Source: Rhizobium sp. SL86 (GTDB lineage Bacteria; Pseudomonadota; Alphaproteobacteria; Rhizobiales; Rhizobiaceae). Taken from it: a stretch of 64,000 bases of DNA. The notes beneath the pieces were generated by a model. The model was not told the DNA's origin. It did no database searches and saw only the letters and a list, made by a program, of their open reading frames with translations. The stretch lies in NCBI RefSeq assembly GCF_026672545.1, contig NZ_JAPPRJ010000002.1, positions 1,005,001 to 1,069,000 on the forward strand, given 5' to 3'. The translations under genes were made by a program, and so were the position numbers. Below are positions 35,723 through 44,836 of this stretch, one piece after another (the first letter of the stretch is position 1; every line of letters begins with the position of its first letter).

Positions 35723-36555
35723 GCATGCGCGTTCTCTACGGGACCTCCCCCGACGACATCAAGACCTACGATACGGAGCGCCTGCGCAAGGAGTTCCTGA
35801 TCGAGGACCTGTTTGCCGACGGTCAGGCGACCTTCATCTATACCCATGTGGACCGGCTGATCCTCGGCGGCGCCGTGCCGACCAGCTCACCGCTCACTTT
35901 CGGTTCTGGCGAGGAAATCGGTACGCCCTACCTCCTGTCGGCGCGGGAGATGGGCATTGCCAACCTAGGCGGTGCAGGCTCGATCATCGTCGACGGTCAG
36001 AACTTCGATCTCGACAATCGCGACGTTCTGTATGTCGGGCGCGGAGCGCAGGCGATCGAGGTGCGCTCCAAAGATCCCAGCAGGCCGGCGCGCTTCTACA
36101 TGAATTCCGTTCCGGCGGGCGCCGATTTTCCCCATCGCCTGATCACCCGGTCGGAATCGAAGCTGCTGGAACTCGGAGAAGAGAAACGATCCAACAAGCG
36201 CCGGCTGCGGATGTATATCCACCCGCAGGTGGCACCCTCCTGCCTGCTTCTGATGGGCATCACCGATCTTGCCGAAGGCAGTGTGTGGAACACCATGCCG
36301 CCACATCTGCACGAGCGGCGCATGGAGGCCTACTGCTATTTCGACATGAGCGCGGAAGACCGCGTCATCCATCTGATGGGGCGCCCCGACCAGACGCGCA
36401 ACCTGATCGTTGCCGACGGCAATGCAGTGCTTTCGCCCGCCTGGTCGATCCATATGGGCGCGGGCACCGGCCCTTACGCCTTCGTCTGGGGCATGACCGG
36501 CGAAAACCAGGAATATAATGATGTGGCCCCGGTGGCCGTGGCGGATCTGAAATGA
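35719..36555 (+). CDS. kduI: 5-dehydro-4-deoxy-D-glucuronate isomerase
   Basis: 278 residues. The zinc ligands fall exactly where known for E. coli KduI: His196 and His198 in PPHLHERRMEAY, Glu203 in the same segment, and His245 in AWSIHMGAGT. It isomerises 5-keto-4-deoxyuronate to 2,5-diketo-3-deoxygluconate in the cytoplasm. The next pathway steps (KduD, KdgK, KdgA) are not in the window. It overlaps both neighbours by four bases. Confidence 0.95.
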   Translation: MSMRVLYGTSPDDIKTYDTERLRKEFLIEDLFADGQATFIYTHVDRLILGGAVPTSSPLTFGSGEEIGTPYLLSAREMGIANLGGAGSIIVDGQNFDLDNRDVLYVGRGAQAIEVRSKDPSRPARFYMNSVPAGADFPHRLITRSESKLLELGEEKRSNKRRLRMYIHPQVAPSCLLLMGITDLAEGSVWNTMPPHLHERRMEAYCYFDMSAEDRVIHLMGRPDQTRNLIVADGNAVLSPAWSIHMGAGTGPYAFVWGMTGENQEYNDVAPVAVADLK

Positions 36556-39026
36556 CGACTGAACAGAGCTATATGCGAAAGCCCCTGAGCGCCGGTGAGC
36601 CGGTGCGTTATTGGCAACTCGGGCCGGTGATGGAAGAGCGTTTCGACACGCCCGACCAGCCGATGAAGGGCGAGATGGATCCCTTCTTCTTCCTCACCAA
36701 ACATAAGAACTTCATTCCGCACGAATATCCCTGCCGGACGATTTTTGCTGAAACCTATCGCGGCAAGCGCCCGGATGTGCGCGGCCAGTTCGAGCCCACC
36801 CGCTGGTGGCTGCCCTTCGGCTCGCCACGCGTCGATCTCTCCGGTTTCTGGTTCCGTCCGACCCGGCTTGCCACCTGGGCCCGCACGCATATCGAGGCGA
36901 CCGATGCGGGCACGGCGAAAATCCGGCTCGGCACCTGCGGCGGCGCCGTTCTCTTCCTCAACGGCGCGGAAATCGGCTGGATGGCGCCCTATGGCCGCAA
37001 TCTGGAAACCAAACAGGAGTTCGACCTGCCGTTGAAGGCGGGCCTCAACGAAATCACGCTCTTCTTTGACGATCTGGCGGAGCGCGACGCCCGCTATTTC
37101 TACCAGTTCGACTATCTGTCAGGACCGGTGGCCAAGATCGCCATCCCCGTGCCGGTCGAAGGTTCGGTGGCAGACAGCATCGAGGCGGCGCTTGAAGGCA
37201 TGCATCTCGACCGCCCAGCCTATTTCTCCGGCGACATCACGCTTCTGTTTGCCAAGCCGCTGCCGGTTGCCGTCGAGGTCAATGTGGCGGTCGAGGGCGA
37301 TTTCATGTCGCGTGAGCGCTTCGACCATGATTTCAAGCTGGAGGCCGGCGCCACCCGCCTCAATCTTGGTGCGGCTGAACAGGCGCCTGCCGATTTTCGC
37401 CATTTCCGCATCACGCTGAATGCTGGCGGTTTCGTTGCCGCCCGTCCGCTCGGTGTCGAGATCTGCCATGCGGAGCGCCAGGGGTCGGCACCCGCCACCC
37501 TCGCCGACCGTATCCGCGAAACGCTGGACGAAGTCTCTGAGCATTCCGAACGCGACACCGTGCGCGCCTTCGCCCGCCTTGCAAGCGGCCGCGCCGGCGC
37601 CGATACGGATGCAATGATCGAGGAAATCCTGCCCTCGATCGAAGATTGCCACGACTGCGCCGATTTTTCACTGGTGCCGCTCATCTGGTCACGCACCGTC
37701 TGGGGCAACGATATCAACGAAAAGACCCGCGCTCGCATCGATGGCGCCATCCTCAACTATCGCTACTGGATGGACGAGCCGGGCAATGACGTGCAGTGGT
37801 ATTTCTCCGAGAACCACGCGCTGCTGTTCCATACCGCCTGCTACCTCGCCGGCCATCTGCTGCCCGACGCGACCTTCGTCCGCTCCGGCCGCAAGGGCAC
37901 CGAGCAGTCTAAGATCGGTGCCGAGCGGGTGCGCGCCTGGCTCGATCACTTCGAACACTGGGAGATGGCGGAGTTCAACTCCGCCCCCTATTTCCCGATC
38001 GACCTGAAGGGCCTGACGGCACTGGCCGCTCTTTCGCCGGACAAGGACATTGCCGAGCGAGCCAAGGCCGGCATCGTCCGGCTGTGCGAGATCATCGCCC
38101 GTTCCGCCCATCACGGCATGGTGACGGCGGCGCAGGGTCGCTCCTACGAACACACTCTGTGTGCCGGCCGTTCGCTGGAACTGTCCGCCGTTGCCCGCCT
38201 GCTCTGGGGCAAGGGCTGGTATGGTCGGCGCGTGCATGCCCTGCCGCAGCTTGCCGTCTGCCTGCGCGATCACGGGCTCGAAGTCCCCGCCGAACTGCTG
38301 ACGATTGCCGATCATCGCGGGTCTCAGCACCAGGAATGGCGTTTTGCCCAGGGCCAGGACAGGTTTGCCGCACTCTACCACTACAAGGGCGAGCATTATG
38401 CCATGGGCTCCGCCGTCCACTACCGGTGGAAGGACTGGGGTTATCAGGAAACCGTCCTGCATCTGCGCATCGGCGAAAAGCCGGAGGCGGCGATCTGGAT
38501 CAACCATCCGGGCGAAGTGATCCAGCTCGGTTACGGCCGCCCCTCCTATTGGGGCGGTTGCGGCACGGTGCCGAGAGTGCAACAGTATCGCGGACTGGCC
38601 ATTGCCGACTTCGACGTGCACGAGGACCAGCCGGAATTTTCGCATGCCTGGTTCCCGCAGGCAGAGTTTGAGGAGATCCGCGTGTCCGGCAACACGGCTC
38701 TTGCCCGCAGCGGCAAAGGTGTTGCGCTGCTCATCGGCAGCGGCGAACTTCTGCCGGTTACGGAAGGGCCGTCCGCCGGCGCGGAGTTGAGGCTTGCGGG
38801 CCGCAAGACCCGCTGGATCGTGCGGCTTGCGGAAACAGGTGATCTCGCCGCGACCGAGACGCGCTACGGCGCCCTGAAGGCCGAAACGTTGGATGACGGA
38901 ACAGTTGTCATCAACGACCCGGACTATGGCATCGTGCGCTTCCTGGCCGACGGATCGGTGAATGCGGAAGGCCGCACCATCCGCCGTGACGATTATACCG
39001 TGAAGGGTGACGCCATCACGCTTTGA
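36552..39026 (+). CDS. uncharacterised 824-residue protein in the uronide operon
   Basis: I do not recognise the family with confidence. There is no signal peptide. Residues about 90-190 look like a beta-sandwich of the carbohydrate-binding kind (FWFRPTRLATWARTHIEA, TCGGAVLFLNGAEIGW). Residues about 380-560 are helical with aromatic and acidic motifs as in (alpha/alpha)-toroid glycosidases and lyases: NDVQWYFSENHALLFHTACY and EHWEMAEFNSAPYFPIDLKG. The last 220 residues look beta-rich again. It is translated from an ATGA overlap with kduI and followed by a sugar importer, so it probably cleaves an imported uronic-acid oligosaccharide. Codon use matches the neighbours. Confidence 0.8.
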   Translation: MTTEQSYMRKPLSAGEPVRYWQLGPVMEERFDTPDQPMKGEMDPFFFLTKHKNFIPHEYPCRTIFAETYRGKRPDVRGQFEPTRWWLPFGSPRVDLSGFWFRPTRLATWARTHIEATDAGTAKIRLGTCGGAVLFLNGAEIGWMAPYGRNLETKQEFDLPLKAGLNEITLFFDDLAERDARYFYQFDYLSGPVAKIAIPVPVEGSVADSIEAALEGMHLDRPAYFSGDITLLFAKPLPVAVEVNVAVEGDFMSRERFDHDFKLEAGATRLNLGAAEQAPADFRHFRITLNAGGFVAARPLGVEICHAERQGSAPATLADRIRETLDEVSEHSERDTVRAFARLASGRAGADTDAMIEEILPSIEDCHDCADFSLVPLIWSRTVWGNDINEKTRARIDGAILNYRYWMDEPGNDVQWYFSENHALLFHTACYLAGHLLPDATFVRSGRKGTEQSKIGAERVRAWLDHFEHWEMAEFNSAPYFPIDLKGLTALAALSPDKDIAERAKAGIVRLCEIIARSAHHGMVTAAQGRSYEHTLCAGRSLELSAVARLLWGKGWYGRRVHALPQLAVCLRDHGLEVPAELLTIADHRGSQHQEWRFAQGQDRFAALYHYKGEHYAMGSAVHYRWKDWGYQETVLHLRIGEKPEAAIWINHPGEVIQLGYGRPSYWGGCGTVPRVQQYRGLAIADFDVHEDQPEFSHAWFPQAEFEEIRVSGNTALARSGKGVALLIGSGELLPVTEGPSAGAELRLAGRKTRWIVRLAETGDLAATETRYGALKAETLDDGTVVINDPDYGIVRFLADGSVNAEGRTIRRDDYTVKGDAITL

Positions 39027-39074
39027 ACAACCGGGGCGGATGGAGGATCTGCCCCACAAGGAGGAGGAAAGACC

Positions 39075-40337
39075 ATGGCATTGAAATCGCTTCTGGCTGC
39101 ATCGGCACTGGCGCTGATGGCCACCACCGCGCAGGCCGGTGATGTGCGCATCATGTGGTATTCGGACGGCATCGAAGGAGAAGTCTTCCAGGATCTGATC
39201 AACCGGTTCATGAAGGAAAATCCGGGCATCAACGTCATCGTGGACAATGTCGCCTATAGCGTCATCAAGGAACAGCTGCCGGTGCAGCTGGAAGCCGGCA
39301 ACGGCCCGGACATTGCTCGCGTCACCGCGATCAAGGATCTTGCCAAACACTGGCTCGACCTTCGCCCGCTGGTGGCCGACGCCAAGTACTGGGATGACAA
39401 TTTCGGCGCCAATGCCGACTGGATGCGCCCGGACGGCTCCAACCAGATCTCCGGTTTCATGACGCAGCTGACGCTGACCGGCGGTTTTGCCAACAAGACG
39501 CTGTTCGAACAGGCAGGCATTCCGCTGCCGGGCCCGAAGGCCACCTGGGATGAGTGGGCCGCTGCCGCCAAGAAGGTCGCCGCCAGCCAGCAGATCCCCT
39601 ACCCGATGGCGATGGACCGTTCCGGCCACCGCATCACCGGTCCGAACATTTCCTTCGGCGCAAACTATATCGGCAAGGATGGAAAACCCGCACCTCTGGA
39701 TGCCGGCGCAAAAGCCTTCCTCGGCAAGTTCATCGACTGGGCCAAGGATGGCAGCATGTCGAAGGATGTCTGGGTCTCGGCTGCCGGCCAGTCCTACCGC
39801 GCCGCGGCGGACGACTTCATCAACGGTCAGGTGGCTTATTATTATGCCGGCTCGTGGCAGGTTCCGAACTTCGCCAAGAAGATCGGCACGAACTTCGACT
39901 GGGTGGCGACCGGCAGCCCGTGCGGCCCGACCGCCTGCACCGGGCTTCCCGGCGGCGCCGGCCTGGTCGCGGTGAAATACACCAAGAATCCGAAGGAAGT
40001 CGCCAAGGTGATGGATTACCTCGCCCGCAAGGACATCGTGAAGGAGTTTTCCGAACGCACGCTGTTCCTGCCGGCCCACAAGGGTGTGATTGCCGAGGGT
40101 GTCAACTTCAAGTCCGACAGCCCGCTGGTCAAGGAGGCGTTGAACAACTTCGTCAACGCCACCAAGACCACCTCCGACCTGGCGCTGAAAATGCCGGGCT
40201 GGCGCTGGTCCGACACGATGTATGGCGCAATCGTCACCCGTGTTGGTCAGGCAATCGCCGGCGAAATGTCGACGACTGACGCCTTTGCCCGCATCGACAG
40301 CGATGTGGCCGAGAAGGTGAAGGCCTCAGGCCTCTGA
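39075..40337 (+). CDS. sugar ABC transporter periplasmic binding protein (family 1)
   Basis: 420 residues with a signal peptide (MALKSLLAASALALMATTAQ, cleavage near AQAG) and a family 1 solute-binding fold like MalE/UgpB, starting DVRIMWYSDGIEGEVFQD. GGAGGAGG lies ten bases before ATG. The two permeases and ATPase follow. From the operon, the ligand is probably an unsaturated or uronate-containing oligosaccharide. Confidence 0.93.
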   Translation: MALKSLLAASALALMATTAQAGDVRIMWYSDGIEGEVFQDLINRFMKENPGINVIVDNVAYSVIKEQLPVQLEAGNGPDIARVTAIKDLAKHWLDLRPLVADAKYWDDNFGANADWMRPDGSNQISGFMTQLTLTGGFANKTLFEQAGIPLPGPKATWDEWAAAAKKVAASQQIPYPMAMDRSGHRITGPNISFGANYIGKDGKPAPLDAGAKAFLGKFIDWAKDGSMSKDVWVSAAGQSYRAAADDFINGQVAYYYAGSWQVPNFAKKIGTNFDWVATGSPCGPTACTGLPGGAGLVAVKYTKNPKEVAKVMDYLARKDIVKEFSERTLFLPAHKGVIAEGVNFKSDSPLVKEALNNFVNATKTTSDLALKMPGWRWSDTMYGAIVTRVGQAIAGEMSTTDAFARIDSDVAEKVKASGL

Positions 40338-40359
40338 GACTAGCCCGACCCTGAACCAC

Positions 40360-40390
40360 CCGCCCTCCCCTGTCACCAAGGGGCGGGCGG
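40360..40390 (+). other. strong hairpin between binding-protein and permease genes
   Basis: Arms CCGCCCTCCCCT (40360-40371) and AGGGGCGGGCGG (40379-40390), one mismatch, 7-base loop. It begins 22 bases after the binding-protein stop. No T run follows, so it most likely protects the upstream message from 3' decay. Confidence 0.6.
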
Positions 40391-40439
40391 TCCCTGCCCG
40401 CGCGTGACCGCGGGGCCTGTTGCATGAGGAAATGCCGCC

Positions 40440-41483
40440 ATGGCGCAGCCAAAACCCCCATCCGAGCGGCCGGCCGCGCCGCAAAGACATGACTGGCTTT
40501 CGGTGCTGCTTCAGCCCGTGCATCTTGTGATGGGGCTCGCCGATTATCCGCTCCGATACCTGCAGAAGAAAACCGGTATCGGCGGCATGGCGGCCTTTTT
40601 CCTCGCGCCGAACATGCTGATCTTCGCGATTTTCGTGCTCCTGCCGCTCGTCATCAACCTCATCTATTCGGTGACCGGCGGATCGGCGCTGTTCCTCGAC
40701 GAGCGCAGCTTTGTCGGCGCCGACCAATATCGGCAGATCTTCGACTGCACGAACTACCTCGATCCCATGTCCTGCCAGGAGGATGCCTTCTGGACGGCAG
40801 TGGGCAACACCTTCTGGTTCGTCGTGCTGCAGGTCAGCCTGATGATCCTCGTATCGCTGATCACGGCGCTGATCCTCAACCGGGAACTGATCGGCCGCTC
40901 CTTCTGGCGCGCGGTCTTCTTCTTTCCCGTGCTGCTGTCGCCCGTTGTCGTCGGCCTGATCTGGCGGTGGATCCTGCAACGCCAGGGGCTGCTGAACTCC
41001 ATGCTCTACCCGCTCGGTTTTGAGCCTTATACCTGGCTTTCCGACCGGACCTTTGCTTTCGCCGCCGTCGTTGGCGTGTCCATCTGGGCACATATGGGTT
41101 TCTACACACTGATCCTGCTGGCCGGCCTGCAGGCGATCCCGAAGGATCTCTACGAGGCCGCCGAGATGGACGGCACCAAACCCGCGCGCATCTTCTGGCG
41201 CATCACGCTCCCGCTTCTGATGCCGAACCTCCTGGTCGTCATCGTGCTCGCCCTCATCAAGGCCGTGCAGGTGTTCGACGAGGTCTTCGTTCTGACCGGT
41301 GGCGGACCCGGCACCAGCACGCTGTTTCTCACGCAATATATCTATGAGACCGGCTTCGTCTCCTTGCCCCGCAATGCCGGCCTTGCCGCAGCCGCCTCGA
41401 TCCTGATGGGCCTCGTGCTGGTGGTGCTGACGCTCCTGCAGCTTGGCATTGCACGTAAGAACGAGAACAAGGGGAAACGCTGA
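40440..41483 (+). CDS. sugar ABC transporter permease (MalF-like)
   Basis: 347 residues, six main helices. The ATPase-contact loop is YEAAEMDGTKPARIFWRITLP (EAA motif). An N-terminal cytoplasmic extension of about 50 residues precedes the first helix, and a loop with DCTNYLDPMSCQEDAFW lies between helices 1 and 2. It forms the channel with the next permease and overlaps it by one base. Confidence 0.92.
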   Translation: MAQPKPPSERPAAPQRHDWLSVLLQPVHLVMGLADYPLRYLQKKTGIGGMAAFFLAPNMLIFAIFVLLPLVINLIYSVTGGSALFLDERSFVGADQYRQIFDCTNYLDPMSCQEDAFWTAVGNTFWFVVLQVSLMILVSLITALILNRELIGRSFWRAVFFFPVLLSPVVVGLIWRWILQRQGLLNSMLYPLGFEPYTWLSDRTFAFAAVVGVSIWAHMGFYTLILLAGLQAIPKDLYEAAEMDGTKPARIFWRITLPLLMPNLLVVIVLALIKAVQVFDEVFVLTGGGPGTSTLFLTQYIYETGFVSLPRNAGLAAAASILMGLVLVVLTLLQLGIARKNENKGKR

Positions 41484-42535
41484 TGAGCACCGCAATCGCC
41501 TTCCTCACGCGCCGCAAGGGCGGCAAGTTCTGGCACTGGACGGACATCGTCACCTGGGTCTGGCTGATCGGCGGCCTGATCGTGATGTTCGGCCCGGCCG
41601 TCTGGCTGACCTTCTCGTCCTTCAAGACACCGGCGGGGCTCGCCGAGTTTCCACCGAGCCTCCTGCCCTACGTGACACAGCAGGTGCGGGTCGAGGGCTA
41701 CGAGAAGCCGCTGCCACTGTTCAACGCCAAGCTTGCCGATGGCTCGACGCGAGTTCTGGCCGAAGTCCGGCGCATCGGTATCGTCAGCCAGATGGTCGAT
41801 CCGAAGGCGCCGGGCGAGATCATCAAGGTCAGGATCGGAGACCGCGAACCGGTGCGGGAAATCTCCTTTGCGACGGAGAACTACACGCAGCCCTTCATGC
41901 AGTTCGATTTCTTCCGTTATCTGTGGAATTCGGTCTTCGTGACGGTGACGGCAACGCTGATCACCCTGATCGTCAACTCCATGGCGGCCTTCGCTTTGTC
42001 GAAATACGAGTTCAAGGGCCGCAATGCCGCCATGCTGGTGATCCTCGCGACATTGATGGTGCCGCTGTCGGTCATTCTCGTGCCGCTCTATTCGATTATC
42101 TCGTCGGTCGGCCTGTTCAACAGCCTCTGGGGCGTGATCCTGCCGACGGTGGCGACCCCGACCGGGGTCTTCATTCTGCGCCAGTACATGCTCACCATCC
42201 CGGACGAGTTGATCGACGCCGCACGCATGGACAAGGCGTCGGAATGGCAGATCTACTGGCGCATCATCGTGCCGCTGACGGCGCCGGCGCTTGCGGTTCT
42301 GGCCATCTTCTCGGTCGTCTGGCGCTGGAACGATTTTCTCTGGCCGCTCATCGTGCTCTCGCGGCGCGAGCTTTATACACTGCAGGTCGGCCTTTCCATC
42401 TATTCGGGCGAACTGAACGTTCAGTGGCACTACATCCTGGCGATGACGGTCGTCACCATGATCCCGGTCGTGCTGGTCTTCATCTTCCTCCAGCGCTTCA
42501 TCACCACCGGCATTGCCGGCTCCGGGCTGAAATAG
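41483..42535 (+). CDS. sugar ABC transporter permease (MalG-like) with periplasmic insert
   Basis: 350 residues, against about 280 for most MalG proteins. The extra 80-90 residues lie between helices 1 and 2 (about residues 45-140), forming a periplasmic loop that could touch the binding protein. The EAA loop is IDAARMDKASEWQIYWRIIV. The partner permease precedes it with one base shared. Confidence 0.92.
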   Translation: MSTAIAFLTRRKGGKFWHWTDIVTWVWLIGGLIVMFGPAVWLTFSSFKTPAGLAEFPPSLLPYVTQQVRVEGYEKPLPLFNAKLADGSTRVLAEVRRIGIVSQMVDPKAPGEIIKVRIGDREPVREISFATENYTQPFMQFDFFRYLWNSVFVTVTATLITLIVNSMAAFALSKYEFKGRNAAMLVILATLMVPLSVILVPLYSIISSVGLFNSLWGVILPTVATPTGVFILRQYMLTIPDELIDAARMDKASEWQIYWRIIVPLTAPALAVLAIFSVVWRWNDFLWPLIVLSRRELYTLQVGLSIYSGELNVQWHYILAMTVVTMIPVVLVFIFLQRFITTGIAGSGLK

Positions 42536-42544
42536 GATATCCCA

Positions 42545-43642
42545 ATGGGTAGCATCACACTTTCCAACATCCAGAAATCCTACGGCGCGGTGCATGTCCT
42601 GCACGACATCAACCTCGCGATCGAAGAGGGCGAGTTCGTCGTGTTCGTCGGCCCCTCCGGCTGCGGCAAGTCCACCCTGCTGCGCGTCATCGCGGGGCTG
42701 GAAAAGGTCACCGGCGGCGATCTGAAGATCAACGGCACACGGGTCAACGACGTCTCCGCCGCCGATCGCGGGCTTGCGATGGTCTTCCAATCCTACGCGC
42801 TTTATCCGCACATGACGGTGCGCCAGAACCTCGCCTTCGGGCTGGAAAATTCCGGCATGCCGAAACCGGAGATCGCCACCCGCATTGCCGAAGCCGCACG
42901 CATGCTTGAAATCGACAGCTACATGGACAGGCGTCCCGGCCAGTTGTCAGGCGGCCAGCGCCAGCGTGTTGCGATCGGCCGGGCGATCGTGCGCCGTCCG
43001 ACCGCCTTCCTGCTCGACGAGCCCTTGTCGAACCTCGATGCGGAGCTGCGCGTTTCGACCCGTGCGGAAATCGCCGCCCTGCACGCCCGGCTGAAGTCCA
43101 CGATGATCTACGTGACGCATGACCAGGTGGAAGCGATGACGCTGGCAAACCGTATCGTCGTGATGCGGGCCGGCCGCATCGAACAAGTTGGCACGCCGCT
43201 CGATCTCTATAACGAACCGGCCAACCGCTTCGTTGCGGGTTTCATCGGTGCGCCACACATGAACTTCATCGAGGCCGAAGTGGCCGGCAGTTCGCCGGAC
43301 GGCCTGACGCTGCGGGCCGGCGACGGGACGCTGATCCCTGTAGCCCTGGAGGGGACCGCTCTCAAGACGGGAGAGGCCGTGTCGCTCGGCGTGCGCCCGC
43401 AACATATCGACCTTGCAAACGGCGACCTATCCTCGGGCCTTGCGGCGAGCGTTCGCATGGTCGAGGCACTCGGCTCGGAAACCGTCATCCATGCCGAGAC
43501 GCTGGGCCAGAAACTGCTGGCGATCGTCCCCGGCCAACGGCGCCTCGTGGCTGGCGAAACCATCACGCTGTCCTGGAAAAACGCGCCGCTGCACCTTTTT
43601 GGCGCGGACGGTTTGCGGATCGGCACCGCACAGCCACGCTGA
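42545..43642 (+). CDS. sugar ABC transporter ATP-binding protein (UgpC/MalK family)
   Basis: 365 residues: ATPase domain with Walker [10 protein letters not shown] at 36-44, signature [15 protein letters not shown], Walker [16 protein letters not shown], then a TOBE-type regulatory domain from about residue 240. It starts nine bases after the permease stop and closes the uronide operon. Confidence 0.94.
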   Translation: MGSITLSNIQKSYGAVHVLHDINLAIEEGEFVVFVGPSGCGKSTLLRVIAGLEKVTGGDLKINGTRVNDVSAADRGLAMVFQSYALYPHMTVRQNLAFGLENSGMPKPEIATRIAEAARMLEIDSYMDRRPGQLSGGQRQRVAIGRAIVRRPTAFLLDEPLSNLDAELRVSTRAEIAALHARLKSTMIYVTHDQVEAMTLANRIVVMRAGRIEQVGTPLDLYNEPANRFVAGFIGAPHMNFIEAEVAGSSPDGLTLRAGDGTLIPVALEGTALKTGEAVSLGVRPQHIDLANGDLSSGLAASVRMVEALGSETVIHAETLGQKLLAIVPGQRRLVAGETITLSWKNAPLHLFGADGLRIGTAQPR

Positions 43643-43670
43643 GCCAAGCGTCCTCGCGCAAAGCGTCCGC

Positions 43671-44684
43671 TCACAGGGCGGCGAGCCAGGTGGGAAAGAC
43701 GAGGCGGATGGCATCCGGCTCGCCCCTGCCCGTTTCGCTCTCGGTGAGCGCCGTTCTGAATTCGCGGGGTGTACACCCGAATTGCGCCTTGAAGGCGCGA
43801 CTGAAATGCGCGTCACTGGCAAAGCAGAAGGCATGCGCAATGTCGCCGATCCGCATCTCGGCGCTGGTGCGGGTCAGGCTGCGCGCCGCCGCCTTGATAC
43901 GCGCCTCGCGGATCACCCGCGCCACCCCGCCTGCCGGATCGAACAGACGATAAAGAGTTGCGCGAGACACCCCGATCTCGCGGGCGACCAGGTCTGGTGT
44001 GAGCGACGGAGACGACAGGTTGTGCTGGATGAACTCGCGCGCCCGCACCAGCATCATCGTCTCGATATCGTTGCGGGCCCGGCGAATGCTGATCTGGTCG
44101 GGATCGAGGCAGGCGGCCACCAGAGACGGGGTCAGCGACAGAAGTTCCTGCGGAACGGTGTTTGCCTCGACGTTGCGGCCCATGCGGAAGAGCGACAGGA
44201 TGTGATCGGCGAGGAATAGAGCCGTCGGAAACGCAAGGCTTCCGCCGTGCAGCCGCGAGATCTGTTCGGCGGCAGGGCCAAGCGATGCCCTTGAAAAGAT
44301 GACCGATACATTGTGGGCCGGTGTCATTCCACCGTCCGACACACGTCCCAGGTCGATCACCGTCAGGGCCTCCGGCCGACCGCCTTGGTCAAGCGACGCA
44401 GACAGATCGACCCGCAACAGCATATGGTCCAGGAAATCACGTACCAGTCTCTGCCGGGATCGTTGGAAACGAAAGGTCTGGGTGCGCATGCCGGAAATGA
44501 GCATGGACCCCATGTTGACGCTCTCGATCCCACCCCCGAAGCTCAGACGTTCGTCCGCATCGAAATCCTGCATTTCGAACATAGTGTTGATGCGGCTGCG
44601 AAACGCCTCGAAGCGATGCTCGGCCGCCACCATGTCCGTGGAAAACCGGTGCACGATCACAGGTGACTTTTTCAAAGATGCCAA
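43671..44684 (-). CDS. AraC family transcriptional regulator
   Basis: The C-terminal hundred residues carry two helix-turn-helix motifs (LVAREIGVSRATLYRLFD and IGDIAHAFCFASDAHFSRAF), preceded by an AraC-binding-like domain similar to the ligand-binding part of AraC/OruR-type proteins. I chose TTG at 44684, giving 337 residues, because GGGAGGA stands six bases before it; the open frame continues upstream to 44834 but that part overlaps the divergent gene's leader. Neither the ligand nor the target is evident; it converges on the importer operon and diverges from the Sel1 gene. Confidence 0.87.
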   Translation of the reverse strand: MASLKKSPVIVHRFSTDMVAAEHRFEAFRSRINTMFEMQDFDADERLSFGGGIESVNMGSMLISGMRTQTFRFQRSRQRLVRDFLDHMLLRVDLSASLDQGGRPEALTVIDLGRVSDGGMTPAHNVSVIFSRASLGPAAEQISRLHGGSLAFPTALFLADHILSLFRMGRNVEANTVPQELLSLTPSLVAACLDPDQISIRRARNDIETMMLVRAREFIQHNLSSPSLTPDLVAREIGVSRATLYRLFDPAGGVARVIREARIKAAARSLTRTSAEMRIGDIAHAFCFASDAHFSRAFKAQFGCTPREFRTALTESETGRGEPDAIRLVFPTWLAAL

Positions 44685-44836
44685 GCCTGGTCCTCCCGCT
44701 CCAGATCCTATGGGGTGTGCCACATTCTGATACGTAGAAGCAAGGCGAGCAGACCTGCTTGAGACGTCCAGAATAACACCCGGAGATCGGTTTCCTGTAG
44801 ATCCACCCGCAGGAAACGAGGGATGGGAACGCAATC

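Noticed and set aside
37689..40079. 796-codon minus-strand frame opposite the 824-residue protein and sugar-binding gene
   Set aside because: It crosses a gene boundary on the other strand and has no family text; the plus-strand genes have ribosome-binding sites and coupled starts.
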